Shown piece by piece: positions 9,210-17,673 of a stretch of 64,000 bases of DNA. The position numbers and the translations under genes were made by a program. Origin of the DNA: Oxalobacteraceae bacterium (GTDB taxonomy: Bacteria > Pseudomonadota > Gammaproteobacteria > Burkholderiales > Burkholderiaceae_D); contig DPRS01000051.1 of assembly GCA_003537575.1 (NCBI GenBank), positions 1-64,000 of the forward strand, read 5' to 3'. The notes beneath the pieces are model-generated. The model had not been told where the DNA came from and did no database searches. It saw only the letters and a program-made list of their open reading frames with translations. Position 1 is the first letter of the stretch, and each line of letters begins with the position of its first letter.

Positions 9210-10796
9210 CTATTGCGGATGAAAAAGGTGAGCAAAGGTAAATTCATCGGTTCGCGCAGTGTACTGCAAACCCTTGCGCATTGCCCATGTCGCCACCTGG
9301 TGATGCAGCGGCACGATGGCATATTCGCCCAGCGCCAGCGCCGCCGCCTGGCGCGCTGCATTTTCGCGCTCTGCCGGCGCGACCGAGGACAAGGCGCTTT
9401 GCACCAGCGCATCGACCTTGGCGTTACTGTACTTGCCCCAGTTCCAGCTGCCCCAGCCGGTCTGCGGATTCGGCGTGCCGACCACCGTGCGCAGGGCAAA
9501 GTCGCCGGCCAGAGAGCCCCAGCCCAGCATCGCCGCGCTGAACTCGCCCTTGCGCGCCCTGCCGAAATAAATCGACAGCGGCATGGTCTGCACCTGCGCG
9601 CGGATACCGACGCGGTTCAGGAATTGCGCCGTCGTCTGCACCACGGCGGCATCGTTGATGTAGCGGTCGTTGGTGCCGTGCAGGGTCAGGGTAAAACCAT
9701 CTGGGTAGCCGGCCTCGGCCAGCAGCTTGCGGGCGCCGTCCGGGTCGTATTTTTCCACCGGCAGCTCCTGATTGTGGCCGAAGATGCCCGGCGCCACCAG
9801 GTTCGACGCCGGCATCGCTAGGCCTTCCATGGTGCGGCTGGTCAGCGCTTCGCGGTCGATGGCCATGGAAATCGCCCGCCGCACGCGCACGTCGCGCAGC
9901 GGGTTTTCCGGCAGCGGCTTGCCGGCCTTGTCGGTAACGAAGGGCGATGGCCGCGCCGACTGATCGAGATGCCAGAACAGGGTTCGCCAGGAGACTTTCT
10001 GCGCCAGGCGGAAATCCGGGTCGGATTTGATCCGCTCGATATGCGCGGCAGGTACGCCTTCGATAGCATCGACGTCGCCCGCCAGCAAGGCAGCCAGGCG
10101 CGGCGCATTGCTGGTCAGGATGCGCAGCGTCACCTTGTCCCAGGCCGGCCTGTCGCCCCAGTAGTGGTCATTGCGGATCAGTTCGATACGGTCGCCGCGG
10201 GCAAAGCGCACCAGCCTGAACGGTCCGCTGCCGATGGCCGCCTTGCCGCTGTTGAAATCTGCAGTGCTGGCATGCTGCGCCGCCTTCTTCGAGACGATGA
10301 AGATCGAGCTGAGGTCGAGCGGCAGCGGCCCGTAAGGCGCAGCCGTCTTCAGGCGTACGGTATGGGGATCGGGCGCTTCCTTGGCAACGATCTGCCGGGT
10401 ATAGCTGGTGAATGGTCCCGGACTGCCGACCAGCGCGGCCGGCCGGTCCAGCGAAAACAGCACATCCTCGGCGCTCAGTTCGCTGCCGTCATGGAACTTC
10501 ACGCCGGGCCGCAGCTTGAATTCCCAGGTGAGCTCATCCAGCGTGCGCCACGAAGCCGCCAGGCCCGGCACCAGCTTGCCATCCGGGTCGACTGCCACCA
10601 GGGTGTCGAACAGATGGGTGGACAAGGCGATATTCGGCGCGATATTCAGGTAATGCGGGTCGAGCGAAGAGACGTCGGCGGCCAGGCCGATGCGCAGTTC
10701 TGCCGCGCGCGCCGGCAAGGCATGCGCCAGACAGGCGAGTGCCAGCAATGCGGCCAGCGCCGCGATAATCCCGCGTTTTCCGTGCATGCCGCGCAT
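9210..10796 (-). CDS. Periplasmic peptide-binding protein of the dpp-type transporter
   Basis: This extracytoplasmic solute-binding protein (SBP_bac_5 / DppA class) is about 528 residues from the chosen start. It has a signal peptide with a positively charged head and a hydrophobic core (IIAALAALLALACLAHALPARA) followed by AELRIGLAADVSSLDPH, the usual mature start of the class. FKLRPGVKFHDGSELSAEDV is the family signature region. I chose ATG 10796 because it sits just before the signal peptide and has an AGAAAGAAG-type purine stretch upstream; the frame stays open further upstream but that sequence does not look secreted. It is the first gene of the operon. The ligand may be a dipeptide, oligopeptide or related compound. 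Confidence 0.88.
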   Translation of the reverse strand: MRGMHGKRGIIAALAALLALACLAHALPARAAELRIGLAADVSSLDPHYLNIAPNIALSTHLFDTLVAVDPDGKLVPGLAASWRTLDELTWEFKLRPGVKFHDGSELSAEDVLFSLDRPAALVGSPGPFTSYTRQIVAKEAPDPHTVRLKTAAPYGPLPLDLSSIFIVSKKAAQHASTADFNSGKAAIGSGPFRLVRFARGDRIELIRNDHYWGDRPAWDKVTLRILTSNAPRLAALLAGDVDAIEGVPAAHIERIKSDPDFRLAQKVSWRTLFWHLDQSARPSPFVTDKAGKPLPENPLRDVRVRRAISMAIDREALTSRTMEGLAMPASNLVAPGIFGHNQELPVEKYDPDGARKLLAEAGYPDGFTLTLHGTNDRYINDAAVVQTTAQFLNRVGIRAQVQTMPLSIYFGRARKGEFSAAMLGWGSLAGDFALRTVVGTPNPQTGWGSWNWGKYSNAKVDALVQSALSSVAPAERENAARQAAALALGEYAIVPLHHQVATWAMRKGLQYTARTDEFTFAHLFHPQ

Positions 10797-10992
10797 AAGG
10801 GCTTCTTTCTGTTCTGAATGGATCAGGCTCCAGTTACTGTAAGTGGTTCTGGCAGGCCACAGTATATAAATATTTGAAAATATTCGTTCCAGATAGCGCT
10901 GCCGCATCCTAATCTTGAAATTCATCAGATGCTCATGTTTCTGCATCGCGCAGCGCGCGGCATGCAATGATTTGTTTCTGGAAGGATAAGCG

Positions 10993-11235
10993 ATGTCGTT
11001 CGGCTTCGAACCGCAATTTCATAAACGTGTGACGCGCCACAAGGGCGCGCGCGCATGGATGCCCCTGCCCCAGCCGAGGACGCTGATGCCGGTGAAATCC
11101 GTCTTTTACCGCCAATGGCAGATCGAGGAAAGGCTGAAATTGCAGGCGGCGGGAGAAACGGTCTTGCCGGGAGATGATCGGCGCGCCGAATCCGCTCCTG
11201 CCGCCGTCACCCGGGATGGCCGCGAGCCCGCTTAA
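10993..11235 (+). CDS. Possible small hypothetical protein
   Basis: An 80-codon frame starts with ATG 10993, with a good ribosome binding site (GGAAGGA) about seven bases upstream. The product is basic (MSFGFEPQFHKRVTRHKG...) and I do not recognise it. It is divergent from the peptide transporter and about 300 bp before the flavoprotein operon. An opposite-strand frame covers the same bases, so coding status is uncertain. Confidence 0.3.
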   Translation: MSFGFEPQFHKRVTRHKGARAWMPLPQPRTLMPVKSVFYRQWQIEERLKLQAAGETVLPGDDRRAESAPAAVTRDGREPA

Positions 11236-11531
11236 TCCCACTCATCTTGCGACGCGCCAGCCATCCTGGCCAGAGCTCGCTCCGCATCAACATCACGAAA
11301 ATCCAATTCTTGGGCGGTGAACAGCTATTGCCATCACCGCAGGGGACGCGTGTGCTGTCGTTTCTAAAGCCTGACCGGATTCACCAGAGCGGCACGCAGG
11401 AAAAGACAACGGCGCCAACAACGTTTTCCGCATATGCAATGGTGAAATGATTCGTTCTCAGTCAGAGAAGCGCTCGATACCATCGCTTCCTCTGATCGTT
11501 CATAACCTGTCATGGCAGGTCACTATTAATT
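11236..11531 (+). promoter_or_regulatory. Upstream region of the flavoprotein operon, with an inverted repeat
   Basis: This ~296-bp region must hold the promoter of the 11.5-18.0 kb operon. An inverted repeat ACCTG-N6-CAGGT lies at 11505-11520, ending 11 bp before the ATG, a place where a repressor or an RNA hairpin could act on translation. No strong sigma70 hexamer pair stands out. Confidence 0.4.
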
Positions 11532-13286
11532 ATGGAAACAAAAATCCAGACCGTCGACGTGCTCGTGATCGGCGGCGGCACCGCCGGCCCGATGGCGGCT
11601 GCCAAGGCCAAGGAAGCCAATCCGCAGCTGCAGGTGCTGCTGCTGGAAAAGGCCCATGTCAAGCGCAGCGGCGCCATCTCGATGGGCATGGATGGCCTGA
11701 ACAATGCCGTCGTGCCCGGCTTCGCCACGCCGGAACAGTATGTCAAGGAAATCACGATCGCCAACGACGGCATCGTCAACCAGAAGACCCTGATGGCCTA
11801 TGCGCAAAACAGCTTCCCGATGATCGAGGAGCTGGACCGCTGGGGCGTGAAGTTCGAAAAGGACGAGAACGGCGACTACGCGATGCGCAAGGTGCATCAC
11901 ATGGGCACCTATGTCCTGCCGATGCCGGAGGGGCACGACATCAAGAAGGTGCTGTACCGGCGCCTGAAACGCCTGCGCGTGGCGATCACCAACCGCCTGG
12001 TGGCGACGCGCCTGCTGACCGCTGACGACGGCAGCATCGCCGGCGCCATGGCGTTCGACTGCCGCAGCGGCGACTTTCATGTGATCCGCGCGAAGACCGT
12101 GGTGCTCGCGACCGGCGCCGCCGGACGTCTCGGCCTGCCCGCCTCCGGCTACCTGTTCGGCACCTATGAAAATCCGACCAATGCAGGCGACGGCTACAGC
12201 ATGGCTTACCATGCCGGCGCCGAGCTGTCCGGGCTCGAATGCTTCCAGATCAACCCGCTGATCAAGGATTACAACGGCCCTGCCTGCGCCTATGTGACCG
12301 GCCCGTTCGGCGGCTTCACCACCAACAACCGCGGCGAGCGCTTCATCGAAAGCGATTACTGGAGCGGCCAGATGATGCAGGAGTTCTATAACGAACTCGA
12401 GAGCGGCAATGGCCCGGTATTCCTGAAGCTGAATCACCTGGCGAAAGAAACCATCGGCACCATCGAAAACATCCTGCACACCAATGAACGGCCCAGCCGC
12501 GGCCGCTTCCACGAGGGGCGCGGCACCGATTACCGCGAGCAGATGGTGGAAATGCACATTTCGGAAATCGGCTTCTGCAGCGGCCACTCCGCCTCCGGCG
12601 TATGGGTCAACGAACATGCCGAGACCACCGTGCCCGGCATGTATGCCGCCGGCGACCTGGCTTGCGTGCCGCACAACTACATGCTCGGGGCGTTCGTTTA
12701 CGGCAAGCTTGCCGGCGAAAGCGCGGCGCGCTATTGCGCCGACAAGCCGCTGGCCGGCATCGACCAGGATCAGGTCGAACGGGAACGCCAGCGCGTGTGG
12801 GCGCCGCTGTCGCGCCAGGATGGCTTGCCTCCCAACCAGGTGGAATACAAGCTGCGTCGCATGGTCAACGATTACCTGCAACCGCCGAAGGTGACGCGCA
12901 AGATGGAAATCGGCCTGGCGCGCTTCGAGACAATCCGCGCAGACCTCGAGCGCCTGCAGGCCAACAACCCGCACGAACTGATGCGCGCCCTGGAAGTGCA
13001 TGCCATCCGCGATTGCGCCGAAATGGCCGCGCGCGCCTCGCTGTTCCGCGCCGAAAGCCGCTGGGGCCTGTATCACAACCGCGTCGACCATCCCGAAACC
13101 AATGACCACGACTGGTTCGCCCACGTGCAAGTGAAGAAGGCAAAGGAACAAATGACCTGCTTCAAGCGCGCCATCGAACCCTACATCGTCGCCCTCGACG
13201 AACACGAAAAAACGGCTTACCACCGGCTGCGCATCAAGCATGACGCCAAGCCGCAAGCCGGCAACATCGCGCAAGCCGCCGCCTGA
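11532..13286 (+). CDS. AprA-like FAD-dependent reductase flavoprotein (fumarate reductase/APS reductase family)
   Basis: The 584-residue flavoprotein belongs to the succinate dehydrogenase / fumarate reductase / adenylylsulfate (APS) reductase alpha family. The N-terminal FAD-binding motif is VLVIGGGTAGPMAAAKAK. The stretch EKAHVKRSGAISMGMDGLNN resembles AprA, where KxxVxRSGAVAxGLxAIN is typical, more than SdhA/FrdA. A second FAD motif is GMYAAGDLACVPHNYMLGAF at about 373-392. It has no signal peptide, so it is probably cytosolic. The ferredoxin-like gene 10 bp downstream is its likely Fe-S partner, as AprB is to AprA. No sat, qmo or dsr genes are nearby, so dissimilatory sulfate metabolism is unlikely; an oxidoreduction on a transported, perhaps sulfur-containing, compound is inference. 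Confidence 0.75.
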   Translation: METKIQTVDVLVIGGGTAGPMAAAKAKEANPQLQVLLLEKAHVKRSGAISMGMDGLNNAVVPGFATPEQYVKEITIANDGIVNQKTLMAYAQNSFPMIEELDRWGVKFEKDENGDYAMRKVHHMGTYVLPMPEGHDIKKVLYRRLKRLRVAITNRLVATRLLTADDGSIAGAMAFDCRSGDFHVIRAKTVVLATGAAGRLGLPASGYLFGTYENPTNAGDGYSMAYHAGAELSGLECFQINPLIKDYNGPACAYVTGPFGGFTTNNRGERFIESDYWSGQMMQEFYNELESGNGPVFLKLNHLAKETIGTIENILHTNERPSRGRFHEGRGTDYREQMVEMHISEIGFCSGHSASGVWVNEHAETTVPGMYAAGDLACVPHNYMLGAFVYGKLAGESAARYCADKPLAGIDQDQVERERQRVWAPLSRQDGLPPNQVEYKLRRMVNDYLQPPKVTRKMEIGLARFETIRADLERLQANNPHELMRALEVHAIRDCAEMAARASLFRAESRWGLYHNRVDHPETNDHDWFAHVQVKKAKEQMTCFKRAIEPYIVALDEHEKTAYHRLRIKHDAKPQAGNIAQAAA

Positions 13287-13296
13287 AGGAGCCACC

Positions 13297-13530
13297 ATGC
13301 CAACCGCCATCAATATCACCAGCGTACCGGTCAGGATCGATGAAGAGAAATGCATCGCCCACAAAGGCTGCACCGTCTGCGTCGATGTCTGCCCGCTCGA
13401 CGTCCTGGCCATCGACCTTGTCAAGGGCAAGGCTTACATGAAATTCGATGAATGCTGGTACTGCATGCCCTGCGAAAAGGATTGCCCGACCGGCGCCGTT
13501 CACGTCGATATCCCTTACCTGCTGCGCTAG
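13297..13530 (+). CDS. AprB-like 2[4Fe-4S] ferredoxin
   Basis: This 77-residue protein has two iron-sulfur motifs: CIAHKGCTVCVDVCP (C-x5-C-x2-C-x3-C-P) and CWYCMPCEKDCP (C-x2-C-x2-C-x3-C-P). The spacing and the aromatic residue in CWYC recall the beta subunit of APS reductase, but the long C-terminal tail of AprB is missing. It would pass electrons to or from the flavoprotein encoded just upstream. The ATG at 13297 has a strong GAAGGAG ribosome binding site and follows the flavoprotein stop by 10 bp. Confidence 0.8.
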   Translation: MPTAINITSVPVRIDEEKCIAHKGCTVCVDVCPLDVLAIDLVKGKAYMKFDECWYCMPCEKDCPTGAVHVDIPYLLR

Positions 13531-13582
13531 CAGCACCCTGAAACAGAAGCAATCCGACAATAACCAAACTGGGAGTATAAGA

Positions 13583-14983
13583 ATGCAACTACACAAGAAA
13601 CTGCTGGGCCTGGCCCTGGCGCTGACCTTCGGCAGCGCCAATGCGGAAACCATTCGCATCGCCATCGGCACACAGGACACTACCATCAATTGCGCCACCG
13701 GCGGCCTGCTGATCCGCGAGCTCAAGCTGCTGGAAAAATACCTGCCGCGCGACGGCAAGTACAAGGATGCGCAATACGACATCCAGTGGAAGAATTTCAC
13801 CTCCGGCGCGCCGCTGACCAATGAAATGGTCGCCGGCAAGCTCGACTTCGGCTCGATGGCCGATTTCCCCGGTTCATTCAATGGCGCCGCCTTCCAGAAG
13901 GCCGGCAAGCAAAGTCTCTTCATCAACGTGCTTTCCGGCAGTACGCTGGGCAGCGGCAACGGCATCGTCGTGCCGAAATCCTCGCCGGTGCAGTCGCTCG
14001 CCGAACTGAAGGGCAAGACCATTTCCGTGCCGTTCGCCTCCACCGCGCATGGCATGCTGCTGCGCGCCGTCAAGGCCCAGGGCTGGGACCCGGAAAAGGA
14101 CGTCAACATCACCACCCAGTCGCCGGAAGTCGCCGGCTCGGCCCTGCAGAGCAACAAGGTCGAAGCGCACGCGGACTTCGTGCCCTTTGCCGAACTGTTT
14201 CCGCACCGCGGCTTCGCCCGCAAGATCTTCGACGGTTCGCAAGCCAATGCGCCGACTTTCCACGGCAGCCTGGTCGATGGCGAATACGCCAAAAAATACC
14301 CGGAAATCGTGGTCGCCTACCTGCGCGCCGCGATCGAAGCCGATCGCCTGATCGCCGCCGAGCCGGAAAAATACAGCGAGCTGATCGCCAGGGTGACCGG
14401 CATCGAAGCCGAGGTCAATTACCTGTTCCATGGCCCGCTCGGCCTGCAGACACGCGACCTGAGCTGGAAGCCGGAATACCGCCAGGCGGTGAAGACTTCG
14501 GTGGAAACGCTGCGCCTGCTCAAGCGTACCGAAAAGGATATCGACGTCGATGCCTTCATCGATGACCACTACATTCGCGCCGCCTTCAAGCAAGCCGGTC
14601 TGAACTATGACGCCCAGCTGAAGAACTACGCCAAGCTGCCGCTGAAAGCCAAGGATGCCGCTACCGGCAAGCCAATCACCGTCACCACGCGCGTAGCGCA
14701 GATCTGGGTAGAGGGCGAGCCGCTGGTGCGCCACTATGCAAACGCGGAAACCGCATTTGCCGAAGCGCGCAAGCTGGAAAAGGCCGGCAAGAAGATCCGT
14801 ACCGTGTATGCCCACGATCGCAATACCGGCCTGAAGCTGCTGGCAGCCGATGCCTGGTTCGTTGCCCACGGCAAGAATGAAATCAGCGCTTTCCTGCTGA
14901 AGGAATCCGCCGAAGCCTGGGCGGCAAAGAACAAGGGCAAGGTGCTGAATTTCGATGCGGCCAAGGCCGGCATCGCCGGCTGA
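13583..14983 (+). CDS. ABC transporter substrate-binding protein (NrtA/SsuA/TauA type) with NosL-like C-terminal region
   Basis: The product is 466 residues. A signal peptide (MQLHKKLLGLALALTFGSANA) precedes ETIRIAIGTQDTTINCATGG. The NMT1/SsuA-like binding domain follows, with LDFGSMADFPGSFN and the hinge region SVPFASTAHGMLLRAV. SsuA and TauA are about 310-340 residues; here about 100 extra residues follow. That C-terminal part (about 363-466) reads like the copper chaperone NosL: AADAWFVAHGKN, then AFLLKESAEAWAAKNKGKVL and NFD. No NosL-type Cys-Gly-Met is seen in it. The start at 13583 is fixed by the signal peptide and a GGGAG element. Permease and ATPase genes follow directly. Confidence 0.82.
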   Translation: MQLHKKLLGLALALTFGSANAETIRIAIGTQDTTINCATGGLLIRELKLLEKYLPRDGKYKDAQYDIQWKNFTSGAPLTNEMVAGKLDFGSMADFPGSFNGAAFQKAGKQSLFINVLSGSTLGSGNGIVVPKSSPVQSLAELKGKTISVPFASTAHGMLLRAVKAQGWDPEKDVNITTQSPEVAGSALQSNKVEAHADFVPFAELFPHRGFARKIFDGSQANAPTFHGSLVDGEYAKKYPEIVVAYLRAAIEADRLIAAEPEKYSELIARVTGIEAEVNYLFHGPLGLQTRDLSWKPEYRQAVKTSVETLRLLKRTEKDIDVDAFIDDHYIRAAFKQAGLNYDAQLKNYAKLPLKAKDAATGKPITVTTRVAQIWVEGEPLVRHYANAETAFAEARKLEKAGKKIRTVYAHDRNTGLKLLAADAWFVAHGKNEISAFLLKESAEAWAAKNKGKVLNFDAAKAGIAG

Positions 14984-15011
14984 GCGATGCGCATCCAAGT
15001 GGAGTCCTGAC

Positions 15012-15833
15012 ATGAGCAGCACCGGTTTCTCGTTGCCGGCAACGGCAAACCTGCGACGCCTTGGCCGCCCGCTGCTGCGGGTGATTTCCCTTGCCGCCTG
15101 CATCCTGGCGTGGCAATGGGCCGCTTCGCGGCACATCGACCTGGGCCTGGTGACATTCCAGAATGTTCCCTCGCCCTGGGATGTATGGCAGGCGGCTGTC
15201 GAGCTGATCCAGTCGCCGAAACTGGCGCAGCATCTTACCGCCAGCGTCTACCGGGTATTTGCCGGTTTTGCCGGCGCCGCCCTGGCCGGCATCCTGCTGG
15301 GCCTGGTGATCGGCCGCTCGCGCTGGCTGGAAGACGTGCTACTGCCGCCGCTGGAAGTGCTGCGGCCGATCCCCGCGGTGGCGTGGATTCCGCTTGCCAT
15401 CCTGATGTTTCCTTCATCGGAAATGTCGATGGTGTACATCACCTTCATCGGCGCGCTGTTTCCGATCCTGCTCAATACCATCCACGGCGTGGAAGGGGTC
15501 GATGCGCGCCTGATCGCCTCGGCCAGGAGCCTGGGCGGCACCCGTCGCGCCGTCTTTGCCGAAGTGATCCTGCCGGCGGCCGCGCCCAGCATCGTCACCG
15601 GCCTGTCGATCGGCATGGGCACGGCCTGGTTCTGCCTGGTGACGGCGGAAATGATCTCGGGCCAGTTCGGCATCGGCTACTACACCTGGGCCTCGTACAC
15701 CATCCAGAACTATGCCGAAATCGTGGTCGGCATGCTGTTCATCGGCGTCATCGGCATGGGCAGCAGCGTGCTGGTCAAAAGGATCGGCAATGCGCTGATG
15801 CCATGGCATCTGTTACAAAGGAAAAAAGCATGA
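15012..15833 (+). CDS. ABC transporter permease (SsuC/TauC/NrtB type)
   Basis: This 273-residue inner-membrane permease has about six hydrophobic segments. The conserved cytoplasmic loop is ARSLGGTRRAVFAEVILPAAAPSI, the EAA motif that docks the ATPase. The signature region TAWFCLVTAEMISGQFGIGY is usual for sulfonate/nitrate/taurine permeases. I chose ATG 15012 because it carries a GGAG ribosome binding site and leaves a short N-terminus before the first membrane segment. Its stop overlaps the ATPase start (ATGA). Confidence 0.85.
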   Translation: MSSTGFSLPATANLRRLGRPLLRVISLAACILAWQWAASRHIDLGLVTFQNVPSPWDVWQAAVELIQSPKLAQHLTASVYRVFAGFAGAALAGILLGLVIGRSRWLEDVLLPPLEVLRPIPAVAWIPLAILMFPSSEMSMVYITFIGALFPILLNTIHGVEGVDARLIASARSLGGTRRAVFAEVILPAAAPSIVTGLSIGMGTAWFCLVTAEMISGQFGIGYYTWASYTIQNYAEIVVGMLFIGVIGMGSSVLVKRIGNALMPWHLLQRKKA

Positions 15834-16675
15834 ACGAGAGCGCGCATCACGGCAGGATCGATATCGACAGCCTGCGCATCCGGCTGGGAACAGGCAGCCA
15901 GGCATTCGACACCCTGCAGGACGTATCGATCTCGGCCGCACCGGGCGAATTCATTTGCATCCTGGGACCTTCCGGCTGCGGCAAGTCTACCCTGCTGGGC
16001 GCGCTGGCCGGCCACCTGCGTCCGAGCCAGGGCACCATCCGCGTCGATGGCCAGCCGGTCAGCGGGCCGCACCCCGAGCGCGGCCTGGTGTTTCAGCATC
16101 ACACCCTCTTCCCCTGGAAGAAGGTGGTGGAAAACGTCGCCTTCGGCCTGAAGATGAAAGGCATCCCGCGTCGTCAGCGGCTCCAGCAAGCGCGCGAACT
16201 CCTGAAGCTGGTCGGACTGGAAGGCTTCGAAAACGTCTATCCGGCGCAACTTTCCGGCGGCATGCAGCAGCGCGTGGAAATCGCCCGCGTGCTCATCAAC
16301 CATCCGCGAGTCATGCTGATGGACGAACCCTTCGCCGCGCTCGATGCGCAAACCCGCCTGAAGATGCAGGAACTGCTGCTGGAAGTGTGGGCACGCGTCA
16401 GGACGACCATCATCTTCATTACCCACGATATCGACGAGGCGCTGTTTCTGGCCGACCGTATCCTGGTGATGAGCCCGCGCCCGGGCCGCATCATCGACGA
16501 GATCCCGCTCGAATTCGCCCGTCCTCGCAACGCGGACCTGCTGACTTCGAGCCAGTTTACCCAATTGAAACGGCATTGCATGGCATTGCTGCATCCCGAA
16601 GCGAAAGCGGTTCCGCTGGAACGCCTGAGCCCGCTTGGAGCAACGCCGAAAAGCCAGCTGCAATATGCCATTTGA
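15830..16675 (+). CDS. ABC transporter ATP-binding protein (SsuB/TauB/NrtD type)
   Basis: This 281-residue ATPase of the importer has Walker A GPSGCGKST, a Q-loop in VFQHHTLFPWKKV, signature LSGGMQQRVEIARVL, Walker B VMLMDEPFAALDAQ and an H-loop ITHDIDEALFLADR. The start at 15830 overlaps the permease stop by four bases. It is single-domain, without the NrtC fusion. With the two genes upstream it forms a complete importer. Confidence 0.88.
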   Translation: MNESAHHGRIDIDSLRIRLGTGSQAFDTLQDVSISAAPGEFICILGPSGCGKSTLLGALAGHLRPSQGTIRVDGQPVSGPHPERGLVFQHHTLFPWKKVVENVAFGLKMKGIPRRQRLQQARELLKLVGLEGFENVYPAQLSGGMQQRVEIARVLINHPRVMLMDEPFAALDAQTRLKMQELLLEVWARVRTTIIFITHDIDEALFLADRILVMSPRPGRIIDEIPLEFARPRNADLLTSSQFTQLKRHCMALLHPEAKAVPLERLSPLGATPKSQLQYAI

Positions 16676-16690
16676 GGAAATTTGAGGAAA
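16671..16690 (+). repeat. Tandem 10-bp duplication carrying a ribosome binding site
   Basis: TTTGAGGAAA occurs twice in direct tandem. The first copy contains the TGA stop of the ATPase gene, the second the GAGGAAA ribosome binding site of the HEAT-repeat gene, whose GTG start is at 16696. Confidence 0.8.
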
Positions 16691-16695
16691 AAAGA

Positions 16696-17673
16696 GTGAC
16701 TCAGGTATTCAACGACGACCCCGAAATCCGGGCAATCCAGGAACGGCTGCAATCGCCGGATGGCGAAGTGCGCCGCATTGCCATCCTGGACCTCGCCGAC
16801 ATCGCGGGCGACGAACACGCCCCGCTGCTTGTCGCCGCCTTGCGCGACCCTCACGCTGCGGTGCGCGCCGAAGCCGCACGCTCGCTGGAAGCCTTCGAAA
16901 GCGAAACTAGCGTCGTCGGCCTGCTTGCGCGATTGGATGATGCCGACACCGAGGTACGCGAGGCGGCGGCGCACAGTCTGAGCGAATTGAAAGATCCCGC
17001 ATCGGCAACCCTGCTGCTGCCGCGGGCGAACGACGCCGATTCCTTCGTGCAGACGGCCATCCTGCGCGCCTTGCGCGAGCTGCGCGTGGCGGCAAGCTAT
17101 GAACCGGCGCTGGCGGCTTTGCGCAACGCCGATCCCGTGGTCCGCCGCGAAGCGATATCCGTGCTTGGCTATCTCAAGCGGCCGGAAGCGCTGGCGCCAC
17201 TCACCGAGATCGCCGCCAACGACACGGATGCGGACGTGCGCCGCATCGCCACCGGCGCACTAGGCTATGCCACGGATGCGTCGGCACTGCCGGCGTTGCT
17301 ATCGGCGCTGCGCGACCCCGTCTGGCAAGTGCGCGAGGAAGCGGCGACCACCTTGGGCAAGCTGGGTTTTGCCGAGGCCGCGGGCAGACTGATCGAAGCG
17401 CTGCAGGACAATTACTGGCAGACGCGCCTGCGCGCGGCACGCAGTCTCGGCCGGCTGCGCAGCAGGCAAGCCGTTCCTGCGCTGATCCAGACTTTGCAGC
17501 ATGAACACAGCAATCTGCGCAAGGAAGCCGCACTGGCGCTGGGAGAAATCAGGGTTGCAGCGGCGTTACCGGCGCTGGAAGGCTTGCAGGCCGATCCCGA
17601 CCCGGAAGTGCGTAAAGCGGTGCGCCTGGCGGTCCAGCAGATTCAGGCGGCATCCAGCGTGGAGCAGGCGTAA
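16696..17673 (+). CDS. HEAT-repeat (PBS lyase type) protein
   Basis: The 325-residue product is made of about nine or ten HEAT-like repeats of ~31 residues, with a recurrent pattern of the type DPxxxVRxEAAxxLGxL (for example DPHAAVRAEAARSL, DADTEVREAAAHSL, DPVWQVREEAATTLGKLG). Such all-helical scaffolds occur in phycobilin lyase-like and protein-assembly factors. It has no signal peptide or catalytic motif. The GTG at 16696 is preferred because a GAGGAAAA ribosome binding site is five bases upstream and the repeats begin soon after. In this operon it may assist assembly or cofactor loading of the flavoprotein/ferredoxin pair; that is inference. Its stop overlaps the next start (TAATG). Confidence 0.85.
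   Translation: MTQVFNDDPEIRAIQERLQSPDGEVRRIAILDLADIAGDEHAPLLVAALRDPHAAVRAEAARSLEAFESETSVVGLLARLDDADTEVREAAAHSLSELKDPASATLLLPRANDADSFVQTAILRALRELRVAASYEPALAALRNADPVVRREAISVLGYLKRPEALAPLTEIAANDTDADVRRIATGALGYATDASALPALLSALRDPVWQVREEAATTLGKLGFAEAAGRLIEALQDNYWQTRLRAARSLGRLRSRQAVPALIQTLQHEHSNLRKEAALALGEIRVAAALPALEGLQADPDPEVRKAVRLAVQQIQAASSVEQA

Noticed and set aside
11526..13430. Leftward open frame of 634 codons
   Set aside because: It is antisense to the flavoprotein and ferredoxin genes and shows low-complexity His/Gly/Val composition typical of shadows.
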